Origin: Nodularia sp. NIES-3585
GTDB lineage: Bacteria; Cyanobacteriota; Cyanobacteriia; Cyanobacteriales; Nostocaceae
NCBI RefSeq assembly: GCF_002218065.1
Contig: NZ_BDUB01000001.1
Location: 3,718,695-3,782,694 of the forward strand
Length of the DNA stretch: 64,000 nucleotides
Reading direction: 5' to 3'
How positions within the stretch are numbered: position 1 is the stretch's first letter; every line of letters starts with the position of its first letter. Of the stretch, positions 17,710 to 30,340 are shown one piece after another. Position numbers and translations under genes: made by a program. The notes below the pieces were generated by a model that was not told the origin of the DNA, did no database searches, and was given only the letters and a program-made list of their open reading frames with translations.

Positions 17710-20700
17710 TTAGCCCACAGTCAAATTAACGCGGACAATCATATCGTTGTAATCTTTGTCACTACCACGTTGGAGATCCTCAAAGCCAAAGACGTTATTT
17801 CCTAACATGGTAATGTGATCCTGGGTAGGATTAGCGCCTAAGAATGGGAAGTAAATCGGCTTGTCATTGATGTTTTCTGGTCTGCCATCAGCAATAATAA
17901 ATGGTGCTAACAGTGAACCAGCCTCTAACGTAGTTGTGTAAGTGCTTGTCCGGCGGTTACTGGTTGTGAGGTCAATACCTGGAACACGCGCATTCACAGC
18001 AGCTTGACCATAACCAGCTTCTCCGGGGAGAATATCTGCGTTGCCATCGCCGTTGATATCGATGCCGCCATTTTCATCAGTGACTCGGTAGAAACTGACG
18101 TAATTGTTCAGGGCTGCTTCTCTGTTGACGATGAATTCCGCTTGTACCGATTGTGTAATACCTCGTAAATCAATCAACTCAGATTGTGATCCCGATTGCA
18201 AACCTGTACCTAAAGGTAATGGTTGTTCAGTCGCCTGAATTTTTACCTCAAAATCCTGGTAGGTATTGCTTCTTAACGGTCTTACCTTCCAAGCTAGAGA
18301 AAATTCATCGTTGCCCAAATTGGTAATTCTTTGGGTGGAAGCATCGGAAAATAATACATCTGTGATGGGGATGACTCCAGCTTGGACTTCATCGGTTGTT
18401 CCATTTGGCACTGCATAGAATCTCAGATTATCGCCTGAGTTAAATTCTAATAAGCGGGTAATGTTGTCTCGACTAAAGCCAGTAGGCAATCTATGCACAG
18501 CAGAGAAAATCGCTTGCGCCCGTTCTAATGCGACTTCGGCATAACCTGCTTCTCCTGGGGCAATACCGTTAATACTGCCTATTGCATCATCCACTGTAAA
18601 TACACCCAGTTCATGCACCTGATTTGGTCTGGTTCCTGTCAGTGTAACTTGGAGTTGTATAGTTTCACTTTGACCGCGAATCGTAAAGGTATTGCTGCCA
18701 GGATTATTTACCAGTGGCACAAAATTGTTGTCGGCAATTGTCACAGTGGCACTGTTGGTTATACCGAGAACGTATTCAGCTTGATCAACTAAGTTGAGGA
18801 TCACAGTTTCATTAGCCTCTGCCAAATCATCATCTACTGGTGTGACTGTAACATCCACGAAGGTTTGACCGGCGGCGATAGTCGCAACGCCCGTGAGGTT
18901 GTTGTAATCAACGTCATTAGTAGCATTACCTTCAACGGTGTAGTTAACTGTCAGGGATTTACTGGTATTACCAACGCGGGAGATGCGGAAAACTCCTGGT
19001 TGATTACCTGCTTCGGCGGCATCGGAAATAGGGGCGGCAATGCTAACTACAGGAGTCGCCAAATTCAACGGCTTATCTAAACCTAAGAGAATAATTTCGT
19101 TGTTGTCTATGGCAGGTGGTCTGCCTACTGAAAAGGGATAATTGTTATCGTTAGCCAGTAGGAGTGTGTTTTCATCAATTACCACCACAGATTCAATAGT
19201 GACAAAGGGAAAGGTAAACAGCGTGTCACCGTCTCCATTTAAATCATTGGGGTCTTGAATCTTCAACAGGTCAACGACTTCCTCTTTAGATACAAAGCCG
19301 TTGGCATCTTTTTGAGACAAATCAATCTTGAATATCTTCTTAAACTGGGCAGATGCACCTTGACCACCATCCCGTTCAATTACCAGAAATTCATTTTCAT
19401 TCACCACCGTTATAGCACCGATGGCATGATTGGGTTGTTCCAGGCGGTAGTAACCAGCTAAACCCTGATACTGCTTGGATTTCACATCAAATTCATAGAT
19501 GCGTAAGGAATTGGCAGGGTCACCAACGACAGTACCTTCCAACATGGGATAGATGGTTTTCTTATCCAGGCTGATAGCCATGCCTTCAAATCCGCGAGAA
19601 CGCGCCAGATTTGAGTAAACAGGATCACCCAAGAATTGGTCAACCACTAAGCTACCTGTACCAGGGAAATCAGAGAAGAAACCATCAATGCCTAACTCAA
19701 TAAACTGTTGATATTCTAGTTTCGGGTCGCCGTTGTACTCTGGTGCGAGGAAAATATCTTCGTTGCGGAAGGTGTAGGGGTGTAACAGTAAACCGACGGC
19801 ATGGGCATCTTCTACCAGGGTGGTTGGTGCTTGGAGGACACCACCTACAGAAGGTACAATTAAGCGCTTGTTGGGGCCAATCCCGGCGGCATAGGTGGCG
19901 ATCGCAGCTAATTCTGTAGACTGGGTAAGGTCGCCATAGGTGCGAGAGTCACCACTAACTACAAAGTCATAAGGTCTACCATTCGCACCACCCAGCAGTT
20001 GAATTAGGGGAATATCAATGCCGGCATCTGGCATAATCAACTGTTTCAGTTCCTGGAGATTACCCACCTCGAAGGATTGAATAAACACCCGTTCGGGGTC
20101 AGTAAAGTCTTGAGCAACTAAGGTGTTAACTAGAACTTCACCCAAGTTAATGTTGATGGTGGAACCATTTAAAAGTTTGCCTTCACTAGCAAAGAAGGTG
20201 GGGTGCTTGGTTTCAGGATAAATGCCGATTTTGCGTCCTGTTTCGGCTTCTACCTGTTTCACCAAATCAATGATTTCTTCCAGGGTGGGAACTTTCAGCC
20301 CATCATTATCAAAGTTAGTTCCCCGTAAATCTGGCAGACGTTCGATGGAATTGAGCGTTTTGATTTCTGCTAAGGTGAAGTCTTCTGTAAACCAACCTCT
20401 GATAGTGCGACCATCAATAACTTTAGTCGTGAAACGGTCTGCAAATTCTGCACGCTCGTTAACATCTGTACTGGTGTCAGTTCTATTCACTGAACCATCA
20501 TCATTGAGAATTGCCAAGGCATTTTCATGACGCGCCACTAAATAACCATCTTTAGTAGCTACTAAATCAGGTTCAATGAAATCAGCACCATCCGCGATCG
20601 CTAACTTGTATGCTTCTAAAGTATGTTCTGGACGTGAACCACTAGCTCCCCGGTGTCCAATTACCAAAGGTGCAGAACCATCTAAGGTAGCAAACTCAGG

Positions 20701-23700
20701 GGGAATTAAAGCCGGGTTATCAGGGGAAATCACAAACTGCCCAGTTAATTGATCACGCACGCGATCGCCTGTACCTGGAAAATCTGTAAAATAGCCATCA
20801 ACACCTAAATTAATGAAATCGATGAATTCCGCTTCTGGGTTGCCATTGTAGTCTGCCGCTAAATAACGCCCTTCGTTGCGGAAGGTGTAAGGATGTATCA
20901 GCAAGCCTGCATCATGGGCATCTTGCACCAAAGAAGTGGGAGGAGTCAGAGTTTTATCGGCATCGTTGACTACACCATCGCCGTTGACATCATCTGCTTG
21001 ACCATCACCATCGGCATCAACACCTTGCACCGATTTAATCATCCGTTTCCAAGGACCAACCCCAGATGCGTAGGTGGCAATTTCTTGTAAACCCTCTGGT
21101 GTCCGCAAGTCAGCATAGGTGCGGGTGTCGCCACTGACTACGAAATCATAAGGTTGAGTTTCAATCAGTGAACCATCAAGATTGACATCAATAGCATCAA
21201 ATAGCTGAACCAAAGGTATGTTAGTTTTTTGACTCAGTTCTTTGAGGTTGGCAACTTCAAACGATTGGATGTAAATCCGACTGGGGTCAGTAAATCCAGT
21301 TGCTTCCAGGGTTGCTAGTAAAGGTTCTTCCAGAGACAAACCTAAATCATCGTGGAAAGTCGGATGCTTGGTTTCTGGGTAAATACCGATTTTCTTGCCT
21401 GTATCAGCTTCGATTTGCTGAACTAACTGAATGATTTCCTCTAAAGTAGGAATTTCGTACAGACCGTTAAATACTTGGGTACGGAAACCTTGAGGCATAA
21501 TCGCCCGTAGGGTCTTGATTTCCGCCAAAGTGAAGTCAGAAACAAAAAAGCCTTCTTCAGCAACGCCATCGACCATTTTAGTGGTGAAGCGATCGCTAAA
21601 TTCTGGACGAGAGGCGACATCAGTAGTGTTGATAATATTCGGTTCGTGACGGGCAATCAACACCCCATCCTTAGTAGCAACTAAATCAGGTTCGATGAAA
21701 TCAGCACCGCGTTCAATTGCCAGTTTGTAAGCGCCCAAAGTATGCTCTGGTAGCTCCCCGCTTGCGCCCCGATGTCCAATCACAATGGGTGCTTGACCAT
21801 TGAGAGTATTTAAACTGACGTAATTGGGTGTATCAATGGGAGCTTCTATCAGCTTACCAGTGGCATCGAAATGTAACAGGTAAGGGCCAAACTCCTCGCC
21901 AATCCAGAAACTGCCATCTTCTGCGACTACCAAAGATTCCAGGTCGAAATCTGAACCGGTTAATAAACGCTCAGAAGTATTCTCATTGATAATCTCGAAG
22001 GGGATTTTATTGTCAGGGTCGGATAGTTGCACAAAATCCAACACATTCACACTACCATCGCCACTTTCTGCACCTCGGAAACTGGGGTCAACGCGATAAA
22101 TCCGCAGTAAATAATCAGGACTATTCGCCTTGCTACCAAACCCATTGTCAGACAAAAACCAGAAGGAATTATCATCGGCAACTTGGACAGCACTAAATCC
22201 TTGAATCGGCTGTTTGGCAAAGGGTACATTCCGTCCGTTAGTATTACCTGTAATGGCATTACCCGAAGCAGGCCCTTCAGCGAAGGTATCAGCCGGGAGG
22301 GAGGCAAAACCTACCAGTGTCACGTCTGGGGTAATGGGTTGATTATTGGGTTGTGGCACAGGATTACGGGGGTCGTAGCCAGTTGTGTCAATATTCAGGG
22401 GATTGGGGAAAGCGTGAGCAATGTTTTCCCAAGGGACAAACTTAAAGTTGCTATTGACGTTTTCTAGTTCCCCATCATCCTCAACTAACTTGGCTGGGTC
22501 GTTATTACCATCCTGGGTAACAAATAGACCATGGGGAAAGTTAGCACCCAAGGGGACGTTAATCACATCTGCGCCGTCTGACTCTTGTACGCTGTCAATT
22601 GCGCCATTACTACCAACGGCAAAGCGTCCTAAATATTCGTTGTTACCTTGGCGGTTATAGATAGCAAAGGTGTTATCACCTTGACTGGATGCTAGTAGGT
22701 AGCCTGTACCGTTAGCACCGTAGTAAATTGTCAGTCCTTCGACATCGGCGGAAAGATTGCTACCACCCAGTTCTTTAACCTGATCGATCAGTGTGCCAGT
22801 TTTACCACCGTTGGGTTCGGCTTGGAATTTCCAGATACCGACATTTTCTTGACCGATGTAAAGGAAGCCTGTTTCTTGGTCTGCCACCATCCCCTCGGTT
22901 TGGGGGTCAAATCCGGCTGTGGTGGGTACTGTGAATTCTCTAACTCGTTCTACCCCAATTTTGCCATTACCTTGGTCGATTAGTTTGTACTGGGCGACAT
23001 CTCCAGTGTCCGCACGATTAGCGAAGACATAGTAATCATTGGTGACGGGGCTACGGTACATCGCTACGCCGTAAGCGCTGATGTCGTCTGCTGAGTAAGG
23101 TGGGCTAAAGGGTGCGGCTTGGAAGAGAGTACCAATATTGCTGTCGGTAATGTCTTCTAGGTATTCACCGTTGGCGTTACCATTGGGATTGATTTTGAAG
23201 AATACCAGTGTATCGTTTTCGCGATCGCTAGCGACGGCAATATCAATAGACTCACCGCCTAATTGAAAACCGTATTGCAAATCAACGTTGTTGTAGCGAA
23301 TACCACCAGGATTAACCGTCTGTAATAAATTACCAGACAAGTCATAAACCCGGATGCCAGCATTTTTCACGGCTGTGAGTACCAAGCTATCAGCAGAGTT
23401 GGTAGCATTCACATAAATTGCTGGGTCATCAGCATCAGCATTTTGATCTACAACAGCCTGGGCTGGATCTTCATCGTCAAATAAATCAGGACGGGTTTCT
23501 ACTCTGGGGGTGACAGTCGGCACTAAGTCTGCACCCAAAGTCAATATTTGGGTAAATTGGGACTGACTGAAGTTGTTATCACTCACCAGCACAATTGACT
23601 GACTACCATCTGCCAATTTGGGGCCAAATGTAATGCCCTCAATGTTATCTGTCCCATTGGGCAAGTTGAGGTCATTTAAATTCACTACTAGGCGCTTCTT

Positions 23701-26700
23701 GGCTGGTTTGATGGCAGCTAGTTGAGTTTCATCGAGACTTGAGAGGGAGTTAATCGTGCTGATGTCGGTGGCATCTTGCAGAGATATTTCGTAGATTTTG
23801 ATAGTGTTGCCTACGCCTACAGCAAAAGAGCGTTCTAATGCTAGTAAAGTGCCTCGGTTATCAATGGCTAACAAATCCACTAAGCCATTATCATTAAAGG
23901 CTGTAACTGGATCTGGTGTGACAGTGGCATCAGTAATGTAGAGATATTCTTTTTCTGGTTGTCCACTGAGCAGGTTATATTGCAGAATCCGAGAAGGACT
24001 GCCATTACTCACAGAAGCCTGTTCACCATCTTGCAACAGAGCATTTTCTGTGGCTGTGTATAGCGTTTTTTGGTCAGGTGTAATAGTTAGGCTTTCAAAG
24101 GCCAAGTTATTACGAATCCCTGATGTTTGCGTATCACCAGCATCTACTACACCGTTGCCGTTAGTGTCTTCTACTACTGGCAGATACTTACTGGGGACAG
24201 GTAGAGAGCGTATTTCCTCTCCGGTTAAGGCAAACTCTTTAATGAAAGGATCACTGACACGACCTGCATTAATATTTGCTTCACCTTCAGAAGAAACAAA
24301 AATAGTCCCATCTTTAGTTAAGGCAATACCTTCAGGGTCAATAGTTAACGCCGCAAAGAAATTACCGTGAGCATCTTTGAGGGGAGTAACATCAGTAAAC
24401 GTTACCCCAGATGTCGCCGGGTCGAGAGTGAAGGTATAGAAACGCGCCGGGCCATTTTGCGAGCGGTCATCCGAGATAGAGTAGTAAAGATTATTCGCAG
24501 CATCGTAAGTGACACCAGATAATCCACCCATTTGAGTCGCTGTCCCGTCTACCGTTCCCGCTTCACCAGAGGGAATAAAGCCTGTGGTAAAGGTAGTTTC
24601 GCCCTGGAATTGGATACCAGGAATAGTTTTACCTGCTTCTGTTGCCCCTGCGACTACATCTACCCACACTAGGCGATGGTCAGAACTGGGGAAGGGAAAA
24701 GTGCCTACAGGGGAGAATGTTGGGTCAGTATTCAGAGGCCAAAATACTGCTGAGTCATGAATTTGCAGGTCAGAAGAAGGTAGTACATAGTCAGCGCGCA
24801 GGTTTCCGGGGTTACCATCGGCAAAGTCGGCGGTGTCGAAAGCCGGATTACCTCCGTGATTCAGGTTAGCATTCCCTTGTAAATCCGACTGTTGCACACC
24901 ACCAGGACTGCTGGGAATGGAATTAGTATTAATGCCAGGGTTTTGTAATAGCTGAAGAATGGCATTGTCAAAACTATCCCCATCAAAAGGATCGGCGTTT
25001 TGGTCGCCCATAATTACAAAGCGGGAACCAGGATTTAAACCACCCAGTTGCCCCTGATCATCATAGATGTAATTACCTTTTCCTGGGCTGATATAGTCTG
25101 ACCACAGGCGAATCTCATCATGGTTGCGCTTACCGTTGCGGTCTTCTTGTCCATCAAATACAGGTGGTGTGGGATGACTGGCGAGGACGTGAATGATTTC
25201 TCCGTTTACCTTGATGGGGACATCCCAGTGACTCTTGGAAGAGAGGCGCAATACTTCTTGTTCCTCTGCTGAATACCAAGGAGTGTCAGAATCAGGAGTG
25301 GCAATCGTAGGTAGTAAGGAATCCGGCATATCCTTCCAGAGAAAGTTTTGGAAGGTGCGGACGTTGGCTGTGTCAATTTCGTACTTGGACAGCAACAACA
25401 TTCCGAACTGACCAGGGAAATTTCCAAAGCCGAAAGCATCATCACCATATCCCGGTGCGCCTGGGGTGGTGACAACTGTGCCGTTATTGTTTAAATCGAA
25501 CCCAGAAGCAATTCCTGTATTAGAGGGTGCAATGTAAAAGTAGGGATACTCCACTGGATTTGCACCGTTTTGGCTGACTGCAAGGTAATTTTGCAGGAAT
25601 AGTTCAACAGCCTCAGTGGGATTAGCCCCAAAGTAATCAAATTCATTAATCAGCAGCACATCTGGGTTGTTGCGCTGAATGATTTCTGCAACCGCTTTGG
25701 CTTGAACATTGTCTGGAGTAGATAAATCGCTGACTAATTGACCATCAGCATTGCGGTTGAGAGAAGCGTTGAATTGGGAAAAGCGAATGGTATTGGTATT
25801 TACCACTTGTCCAGGAGGATTGTCAATCACATGATCGGTGCTATTCAAATCTAACCCAATAATCACTGGGTCATGGTCGGAAGAACGGAAGGCATTAGGA
25901 CTATATAAGCTATCCACCTGTCCTGCTGATTTGAAGTTGGTGTTGTAGTCTAAAACATTGGGTTCATCGGCGTTGATGTGCCACTTGGCAGCACCGGTAA
26001 CTTGCGTTGCTAAACTACCATTAGCCAAGGCATGATCTAGGGAACCCCACTGCCCACTGAAGACAAAGGAGTAACTGCTATTGGATACCAAGTTTTCATA
26101 TCCAGCCGTTTCCAAAGCGGTGATTGGATCTTCTTTAGCATAGGCGTTAATGTCGCCCATGATTAAGTAATCAGGGTCAGTGATACCTGTGGGATTAGTG
26201 GCTAACCATGCCGCTAAATCTTGGGAAGCACGAGTCCGAGTCCCATTGGAAGAACCTTGACCATCGCCAATATCCGCATCACCCACACCACCAGCACTAG
26301 AACCTTTGGACTTAAAGTGATTTACCACTGCGGTAAATTCTTCACCACTGGAATTTTCTTGGAATGTCTGCGCTAGGGGTTTACGGTTATTATCATCAAA
26401 TGCCCCTTGACCAAAGCCATCGGGGACTGTGGCAGCTATACCAACAGGGGTAACACTACCGGGTTTGTAGATAAAACCCACTGCAATGTCATCCGTACCC
26501 AATTGAGCAAGACCTGGATCAATTAAAGCATAAGTCCCAGCCCCAGCCACAGCATTCAAGCCGTTAACTAAATCTTGAATTGCACTATCAGACCCGTAGC
26601 CATCGTTTTCTAACTCAATTAATCCCAGGACATCTGCGTTTATACCCAGGATGGCTTGGATAATTTTGTCACGTTGGCGATTAAATTCCAATAAATCATC

Positions 26701-29199
26701 AGCGCCTCTGGGAGTGGGGAAACCTCCACCCATACCATCGCCGTTAAAGTAGTTAAGGACGTTGAAGCTGGCAACTTTCAATCTACCACCCACCTCTGGC
26801 ACTGTTTCTGGGCGCAAATTAGCGGGTGTAAAGTTTGCGGGATCTACTGGCTGAATCCGATAGTCGCCAAAGCGAGCATCTAAAATGCCGGATAATCCCA
26901 TAACTGTGTCACCACCGCGCAGGGTATTATCACCATTTAAAGGTTGACCACCCCGACCGTGAATAATCGGATCAGGATTTTGAATGCCTTGGCCATCGTC
27001 TAAAATAATCCGACGCTTGGCAATTTCTGCTTGGTAAGCAGCGTTACCACTAATATCAGGGGCATTAAATTGAGTGTATTGTTCTAATCTGCCATCGGTT
27101 CCTGGCTGGTTAGTGTCACCATCAGAAGATAAAACAACTTGTCCAAATCGCCCTAATTGGAAATGCTCAGTTACTGTGAGGGTTTGGGGAATAGTGACGC
27201 GCATTCCCTCAAAGGCTTCGAGGTCATCAATACTCAGGATGGGGAAACTCAACTCTGAGGCTGTGGGTAGAGGGTTATTCTCACTGACTATAGTGACGTT
27301 GGTCAGATTTCTCAGTTGAGTCAAGCTGCTACCACTGCTGGCGAATTCGCTGACTTCACCTGTGATTCGCACTTTGTCGCCAACTTTTACATCTACTCCG
27401 AAGTTGTCATCAAAGACAAAGATACCTTCTGAAGTTAAAGGATTATCATCAGCATCTGCATCTTCTTCTTGGACGTAGAAACCACGCAGATTCTGCACAC
27501 CGCCAACCGCTTGGAAATCGCCAACGACAATGCCTTCAATGGTTTGAAAGCTACCGAGGAAATTAGCGATCGCTCCACTACCCTGAACTTCATGAATTTT
27601 GGCGATCGCTACTACCTGGTCATTGTCTGTAATTGTGGCAGTGATTGCGGCAATGTTCACCCCGTCGTAATTAACATCGGTGCTAGTTACAGCATGACTA
27701 ATATTACTAAAGTGCGTGCCTTCAACTACACTATCATCTGCGGCAATTACTGTAACTATCTGTGGTGTGTTCCAGTTAATTGGAGTAAATGTCAGGTTTG
27801 CTGGGGTAGTGGTAGACTGAGAATCAGGATTAATGGTAACTGTAACATCGGCTGTGGGTTGAGTATTCAGTACCAAAGTATAAGTATCTGTTGCACCTCC
27901 CTCCGTGACGTTGGTACTACCATCAGATTCAATCAAGGTAACACCAGGTAATGCTGCGGTGGAAACCTGTAAATTATCAATTGCCAACCCATGATCGCTA
28001 CCAGAGTTGTTAGTATCTGACCAGCGTAACCAAATTTCTGCACCAGGAGCTAAAGAAAACCCTGTGAGGGTGTCGGCAACACTAGCTCTGTTGGCGCTGC
28101 TATTACCATCTAAAGCACTGCTGGAATTACTGGCAATTGGTGCTAAAAAGTCCAGTCCATCAAAATCAACCCAAGTCCCAGAAGTTAAATCTGTGGCTCC
28201 AATTTGGTAAGCAAAGTCTAGTTGATGTTGGGTTGTATTCCCACCATTACGCCATTGTTCACCGATGTAACTAATTGAGAGTGAGGAGATGGTGGCATCA
28301 GTATCGTTAAAGAAACGCGCTCCGTAGTGAATAGTGTTAGTACCACCAGAAGCCACTGAACCTAATGCTCTATCTGTGTCTAGACCAAAGCTATACAGAC
28401 TACCAGTATTACTACTGCCAGTGCCAGCATTGATTGTCTCACGAGTTGCATACCAGCCAGGGATAGTTTGAGTATCTTCCCAAGGTGCGTTACTGGCACT
28501 AATGAGGCTATCGAAGCTTTGGGAGTAAGGGGTACTCAGTGAAATTGCTCCCGGTGGTGTAACTATAACCTCTGCTACAGTAAAATTATCTGCCCAATTG
28601 GATTGAGCCAAAGGCCCAGTATCATTTGTTGTCCAATTATTTGGGTTGGCGATCGCCGCTAGTAATTCTGATTTTGTACCTGTTGTTGAAGCACTGTAGT
28701 AGCCGTTATCGGAATTTCCTACATAAAATGCTGTCCCCGCCTCTACAGAAAGACCAGGAGGTATATTACTAGTATTAGTGCTATTGCTACCGCTTTCTAG
28801 CCAGTCGGTTGCAGTTGCAAAATGTGCGCCGTAAATAAATGTCGGACTGGTGACTGTACCAGTAAAAATCAATATCTGATCGCCACCTGCGGCTAAAGCC
28901 AAGGCAGATCCGCTACTAGTTCCTAAACTCCAGGTGTTTTCTGCTGAACCGTTCCAACGAATCACTGTCCCAGCCGTCACAGTTTCTGTGTGAGTCCAAG
29001 TTAAGGGACCGCCAGCATCCAGATGTTCGCTGGTGCGAAACCCGGTATCTTGCCAAGATGAGTCTGTGAAGTTAATCCGTGTGTTGGCAGGAATATCAAC
29101 CAAGGTTACCCAAGCAAAATCATCATTTCCATCAGCGTTATAGGCCGCGATAACTACGTTAAGTTCCGCGATCGCAATATCACCTTGTGTCAAAGCCAT
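17710..29199 (-). CDS. Giant multidomain extracellular phosphoesterase (nuclease, phytase, GDPD)
   Basis: 3829 residues. Order: lamin-tail-like domain (1-210), beta-sandwich (215-420), Calx-beta-like (425-530), OB-fold of ExeM/NucH nucleases (535-690), EEP nuclease 1 (800-1115; SFNVLNYF start, SSDHDPVI end), EEP 2 (1130-1515; SSDHRLVW end), phytase-like esterase (1525-1890), beta-propeller phytase (1895-2260; [10 protein letters not shown]), a second phytase-like esterase split by two GDPD domains (2468-2820 and 2841-3186; [18 protein letters not shown] and ARHE intact in both), Calx-beta (3383-3493) and two DUF4114-like domains ending [13 protein letters not shown]. It should hydrolyse DNA, phytate and glycerophosphodiesters outside the cell. 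No signal peptide is visible; type I secretion is a guess. Asp-rich DxDGDG loops suggest Ca2+ binding. A PhoB-type box lies upstream and identical inverted repeats flank it. Confidence 0.85.
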   Translation of the reverse strand: MALTQGDIAIAELNVVIAAYNADGNDDFAWVTLVDIPANTRINFTDSSWQDTGFRTSEHLDAGGPLTWTHTETVTAGTVIRWNGSAENTWSLGTSSGSALALAAGGDQILIFTGTVTSPTFIYGAHFATATDWLESGSNSTNTSNIPPGLSVEAGTAFYVGNSDNGYYSASTTGTKSELLAAIANPNNWTTNDTGPLAQSNWADNFTVAEVIVTPPGAISLSTPYSQSFDSLISASNAPWEDTQTIPGWYATRETINAGTGSSNTGSLYSFGLDTDRALGSVASGGTNTIHYGARFFNDTDATISSLSISYIGEQWRNGGNTTQHQLDFAYQIGATDLTSGTWVDFDGLDFLAPIASNSSSALDGNSSANRASVADTLTGFSLAPGAEIWLRWSDTNNSGSDHGLAIDNLQVSTAALPGVTLIESDGSTNVTEGGATDTYTLVLNTQPTADVTVTINPDSQSTTTPANLTFTPINWNTPQIVTVIAADDSVVEGTHFSNISHAVTSTDVNYDGVNIAAITATITDNDQVVAIAKIHEVQGSGAIANFLGSFQTIEGIVVGDFQAVGGVQNLRGFYVQEEDADADDNPLTSEGIFVFDDNFGVDVKVGDKVRITGEVSEFASSGSSLTQLRNLTNVTIVSENNPLPTASELSFPILSIDDLEAFEGMRVTIPQTLTVTEHFQLGRFGQVVLSSDGDTNQPGTDGRLEQYTQFNAPDISGNAAYQAEIAKRRIILDDGQGIQNPDPIIHGRGGQPLNGDNTLRGGDTVMGLSGILDARFGDYRIQPVDPANFTPANLRPETVPEVGGRLKVASFNVLNYFNGDGMGGGFPTPRGADDLLEFNRQRDKIIQAILGINADVLGLIELENDGYGSDSAIQDLVNGLNAVAGAGTYALIDPGLAQLGTDDIAVGFIYKPGSVTPVGIAATVPDGFGQGAFDDNNRKPLAQTFQENSSGEEFTAVVNHFKSKGSSAGGVGDADIGDGQGSSNGTRTRASQDLAAWLATNPTGITDPDYLIMGDINAYAKEDPITALETAGYENLVSNSSYSFVFSGQWGSLDHALANGSLATQVTGAAKWHINADEPNVLDYNTNFKSAGQVDSLYSPNAFRSSDHDPVIIGLDLNSTDHVIDNPPGQVVNTNTIRFSQFNASLNRNADGQLVSDLSTPDNVQAKAVAEIIQRNNPDVLLINEFDYFGANPTEAVELFLQNYLAVSQNGANPVEYPYFYIAPSNTGIASGFDLNNNGTVVTTPGAPGYGDDAFGFGNFPGQFGMLLLSKYEIDTANVRTFQNFLWKDMPDSLLPTIATPDSDTPWYSAEEQEVLRLSSKSHWDVPIKVNGEIIHVLASHPTPPVFDGQEDRNGKRNHDEIRLWSDYISPGKGNYIYDDQGQLGGLNPGSRFVIMGDQNADPFDGDSFDNAILQLLQNPGINTNSIPSSPGGVQQSDLQGNANLNHGGNPAFDTADFADGNPGNLRADYVLPSSDLQIHDSAVFWPLNTDPTFSPVGTFPFPSSDHRLVWVDVVAGATEAGKTIPGIQFQGETTFTTGFIPSGEAGTVDGTATQMGGLSGVTYDAANNLYYSISDDRSQNGPARFYTFTLDPATSGVTFTDVTPLKDAHGNFFAALTIDPEGIALTKDGTIFVSSEGEANINAGRVSDPFIKEFALTGEEIRSLPVPSKYLPVVEDTNGNGVVDAGDTQTSGIRNNLAFESLTITPDQKTLYTATENALLQDGEQASVSNGSPSRILQYNLLSGQPEKEYLYITDATVTPDPVTAFNDNGLVDLLAIDNRGTLLALERSFAVGVGNTIKIYEISLQDATDISTINSLSSLDETQLAAIKPAKKRLVVNLNDLNLPNGTDNIEGITFGPKLADGSQSIVLVSDNNFSQSQFTQILTLGADLVPTVTPRVETRPDLFDDEDPAQAVVDQNADADDPAIYVNATNSADSLVLTAVKNAGIRVYDLSGNLLQTVNPGGIRYNNVDLQYGFQLGGESIDIAVASDRENDTLVFFKINPNGNANGEYLEDITDSNIGTLFQAAPFSPPYSADDISAYGVAMYRSPVTNDYYVFANRADTGDVAQYKLIDQGNGKIGVERVREFTVPTTAGFDPQTEGMVADQETGFLYIGQENVGIWKFQAEPNGGKTGTLIDQVKELGGSNLSADVEGLTIYYGANGTGYLLASSQGDNTFAIYNRQGNNEYLGRFAVGSNGAIDSVQESDGADVINVPLGANFPHGLFVTQDGNNDPAKLVEDDGELENVNSNFKFVPWENIAHAFPNPLNIDTTGYDPRNPVPQPNNQPITPDVTLVGFASLPADTFAEGPASGNAITGNTNGRNVPFAKQPIQGFSAVQVADDNSFWFLSDNGFGSKANSPDYLLRIYRVDPSFRGAESGDGSVNVLDFVQLSDPDNKIPFEIINENTSERLLTGSDFDLESLVVAEDGSFWIGEEFGPYLLHFDATGKLIEAPIDTPNYVSLNTLNGQAPIVIGHRGASGELPEHTLGAYKLAIERGADFIEPDLVATKDGVLIARHEPNIINTTDVASRPEFSDRFTTKMVDGVAEEGFFVSDFTLAEIKTLRAIMPQGFRTQVFNGLYEIPTLEEIIQLVQQIEADTGKKIGIYPETKHPTFHDDLGLSLEEPLLATLEATGFTDPSRIYIQSFEVANLKELSQKTNIPLVQLFDAIDVNLDGSLIETQPYDFVVSGDTRTYADLRTPEGLQEIATYASGVGPWKRMIKSVQGVDADGDGQADDVNGDGVVNDADKTLTPPTSLVQDAHDAGLLIHPYTFRNEGRYLAADYNGNPEAEFIDFINLGVDGYFTDFPGTGDRVRDQLTGQFVISPDNPALIPPEFATLDGSAPLVIGHRGASGSRPEHTLEAYKLAIADGADFIEPDLVATKDGYLVARHENALAILNDDGSVNRTDTSTDVNERAEFADRFTTKVIDGRTIRGWFTEDFTLAEIKTLNSIERLPDLRGTNFDNDGLKVPTLEEIIDLVKQVEAETGRKIGIYPETKHPTFFASEGKLLNGSTININLGEVLVNTLVAQDFTDPERVFIQSFEVGNLQELKQLIMPDAGIDIPLIQLLGGANGRPYDFVVSGDSRTYGDLTQSTELAAIATYAAGIGPNKRLIVPSVGGVLQAPTTLVEDAHAVGLLLHPYTFRNEDIFLAPEYNGDPKLEYQQFIELGIDGFFSDFPGTGSLVVDQFLGDPVYSNLARSRGFEGMAISLDKKTIYPMLEGTVVGDPANSLRIYEFDVKSKQYQGLAGYYRLEQPNHAIGAITVVNENEFLVIERDGGQGASAQFKKIFKIDLSQKDANGFVSKEEVVDLLKIQDPNDLNGDGDTLFTFPFVTIESVVVIDENTLLLANDNNYPFSVGRPPAIDNNEIILLGLDKPLNLATPVVSIAAPISDAAEAGNQPGVFRISRVGNTSKSLTVNYTVEGNATNDVDYNNLTGVATIAAGQTFVDVTVTPVDDDLAEANETVILNLVDQAEYVLGITNSATVTIADNNFVPLVNNPGSNTFTIRGQSETIQLQVTLTGTRPNQVHELGVFTVDDAIGSINGIAPGEAGYAEVALERAQAIFSAVHRLPTGFSRDNITRLLEFNSGDNLRFYAVPNGTTDEVQAGVIPITDVLFSDASTQRITNLGNDEFSLAWKVRPLRSNTYQDFEVKIQATEQPLPLGTGLQSGSQSELIDLRGITQSVQAEFIVNREAALNNYVSFYRVTDENGGIDINGDGNADILPGEAGYGQAAVNARVPGIDLTTSNRRTSTYTTTLEAGSLLAPFIIADGRPENINDKPIYFPFLGANPTQDHITMLGNNVFGFEDLQRGSDKDYNDMIVRVNLTVG

Positions 29200-29346
29200 A
29201 AGTTTCTTGCCCGTTGTATTTAGAGAAAATGAGGGAATAACTGCAAATATCTACTTAGTAGTCAGAGCGCAAGACAACCCAAAGTAAGTATTTTCCAGTA
29301 AGGTATACTTTTTTGACAATATTAATGTGATGACAATGCTTTCAAC

Positions 29347-29387
29347 TTATACTAGACAGATTAAGGAACAGCTAGCATAAGGTTAAG
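29347..29387 (-). promoter_or_regulatory. Tandem PhoB-type (Pho) box upstream of the giant phosphoesterase
   Basis: On the minus strand, octamers separated by exactly 3 nt read CTTAACCT (29387-29380), GCTAGCTG, CTTAATCT (29365-29358), TAGTATAA. The first and third match the cyanobacterial Pho-box consensus (C/T)TTAA(C/T)(C/T)(T/A); the second is degenerate. The fourth contains TAGTAT, a possible -10. The box is about 150-190 bp before the ATG. Its first octamer overlaps the inner edge of the 57-bp inverted repeat by 4 bp. Confidence 0.6.
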
Positions 29388-29440
29388 GGACTTCCAAAAA
29401 ATAAAACATCCCATACAACATAATGATAATCATTGTGAGG
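29384..29440 (+). repeat. 57-bp inverted repeat, right copy (IS end)
   Basis: Exact complement of 17637-17693, starting TAAGGGACTTCC at its inner edge; the match continues as GGGAAGGAA to 29449. It is followed on the plus strand by a transposase-like C-terminal frame, which supports reading the repeat as an IS terminus. Confidence 0.85.
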
Positions 29441-29442
29441 GG

Positions 29443-29658
29443 GAAGGAATACAAAAATATATTGCTCGGATCAAAGAACATGGTCGAACGGAACGGAGAC
29501 ATAGTAGTTTTTATATCGGACTATATGGTCAAACTTGGGTCAATTTCAAGGATGTTTGTATGGATTTAGTCACGGAATTAATGAAATTAAATCGCAATAA
29601 ACGTAAGTATTATCAACAAGGTCTAAAAGCTATGAGGCTTATAGAGTCTGTCTTGTAG
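29443..29658 (+). pseudogene. C-terminal fragment of a transposase-like protein
   Basis: About 71 codons, open through the repeat edge and ending in TAG at 29656, read IQKYIARIKEHGRTERRHSS followed by FYIGLYGQTWVNFKDVCMDL, with a basic KLNRNKRKYY tail. Basic, aromatic-rich sequence next to an IS-like end suggests the last part of a transposase gene whose body was deleted. I cannot name the family. It abuts the truncated CHAT gene, so the parent element probably inserted there. Confidence 0.5.
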
Positions 29659-29659
29659 C

Positions 29660-29950
29660 TTATTTTGTCCCCCCTTCAGCTTCTAACAGCAAACTTCCAT
29701 CTTCTAAACCGTGTCCGCAGAAATGGAGAATTTGGGGTTTTTCTTCTGCGATCGCCCTGCGAATATCCTGGGGTCTAACAGCAGTCCTAATATCAACATT
29801 AAACATATCCCGCCTTACGGCACGTCGGATACATTCTTCAACTTCCCTAATTTCTTTATCCAAGCGCAAACCGTGGGGGATTGCTGCCAGAATCAAGATT
29901 TTTTGTGGCTGAGTAGCTTGTCTGTTAACCATCTCCCACCATTGATGAAT
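29660..29950 (-). pseudogene. Fragment of a CHAT-domain (caspase-like) protein
   Basis: About 95 codons, open from about 29950, read HQWWEMVNRQ then KILILAAIPHGLRLDKEIRE, RPQDIRRAIAEEKPQILHFC and GHGLEDGSLLLEAEGG. This is the first part of a CHAT domain, a caspase-fold peptidase module, with the catalytic His in HFCGHG. The half carrying the catalytic Cys is gone, cut by the transposon debris at 29660, and the upstream part is closed by a stop. CHAT proteases are often defence or cell-death effectors; this one cannot be active. Confidence 0.75.
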
Positions 29951-29953
29951 GCA

Positions 29954-30283
29954 TTAAACCCTACCAGATTGGCAAGGGATAAATGCTACAATTTTCCCGT
30001 TTTGGCACGGTGATGCCAGTTTAATTATCACCCGTGCTTTGTTAAATATTGCTTCACCGACCAAGGTTTTAAAGGTAGGTTCGTGAATCAGGGCGCTCAA
30101 GTTGTCTTGATAAGGCAGTTCTAGAGACGTATCATGTTTATATAACCAGTTTCCGGTTAACTCCAAGGCGCGACGAGTATAAAAGCAAGCGGTACGGGGG
30201 TCGGGATGTACTGCATCAACTGCTTTTTGGGCGGATTCGTAGATTGAGGAGAATTCAGCTTGGAGGAAGGTAAACTGGCTCAT
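29954..30283 (-). pseudogene. N-terminal fragment of type I restriction subunit HsdR
   Basis: The ATG at 30283 opens a frame reading MSQFTFLQAEFSSIYESAQK, then DPRTACFYTRRALEL and LPYQDNLSALIHEPTF, the DUF4145-like leader of many type I R subunits. After KARVI the match ends, replaced by about 20 unrelated residues and a stop at 29954. A full HsdR has roughly 1000 residues, including nuclease and DEAD/DEAH motor domains, all missing here. Only about 90 residues survive. Together with hsdM and hsdS upstream on the same strand this shows that a type I R-M system lost its restriction subunit. Confidence 0.75.
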
Positions 30284-30340
30284 GAAATGAATAAAGCTGT
30301 GGTTAATAAAAGTACAGCCTTATTCAGTATAATGCGGTTT

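Noticed and set aside
27469..27951. 160-codon plus-strand frame
   Set aside because: Antisense to the giant phosphoesterase, whose frame is continuous and domain-rich here; the plus frame is a shadow.
29200..29346. Signal peptide or longer N-terminus for the giant protein upstream of 29199
   Set aside because: The minus strand has no in-frame extension with a credible start; the ATG at 29199 begins directly with domain sequence.
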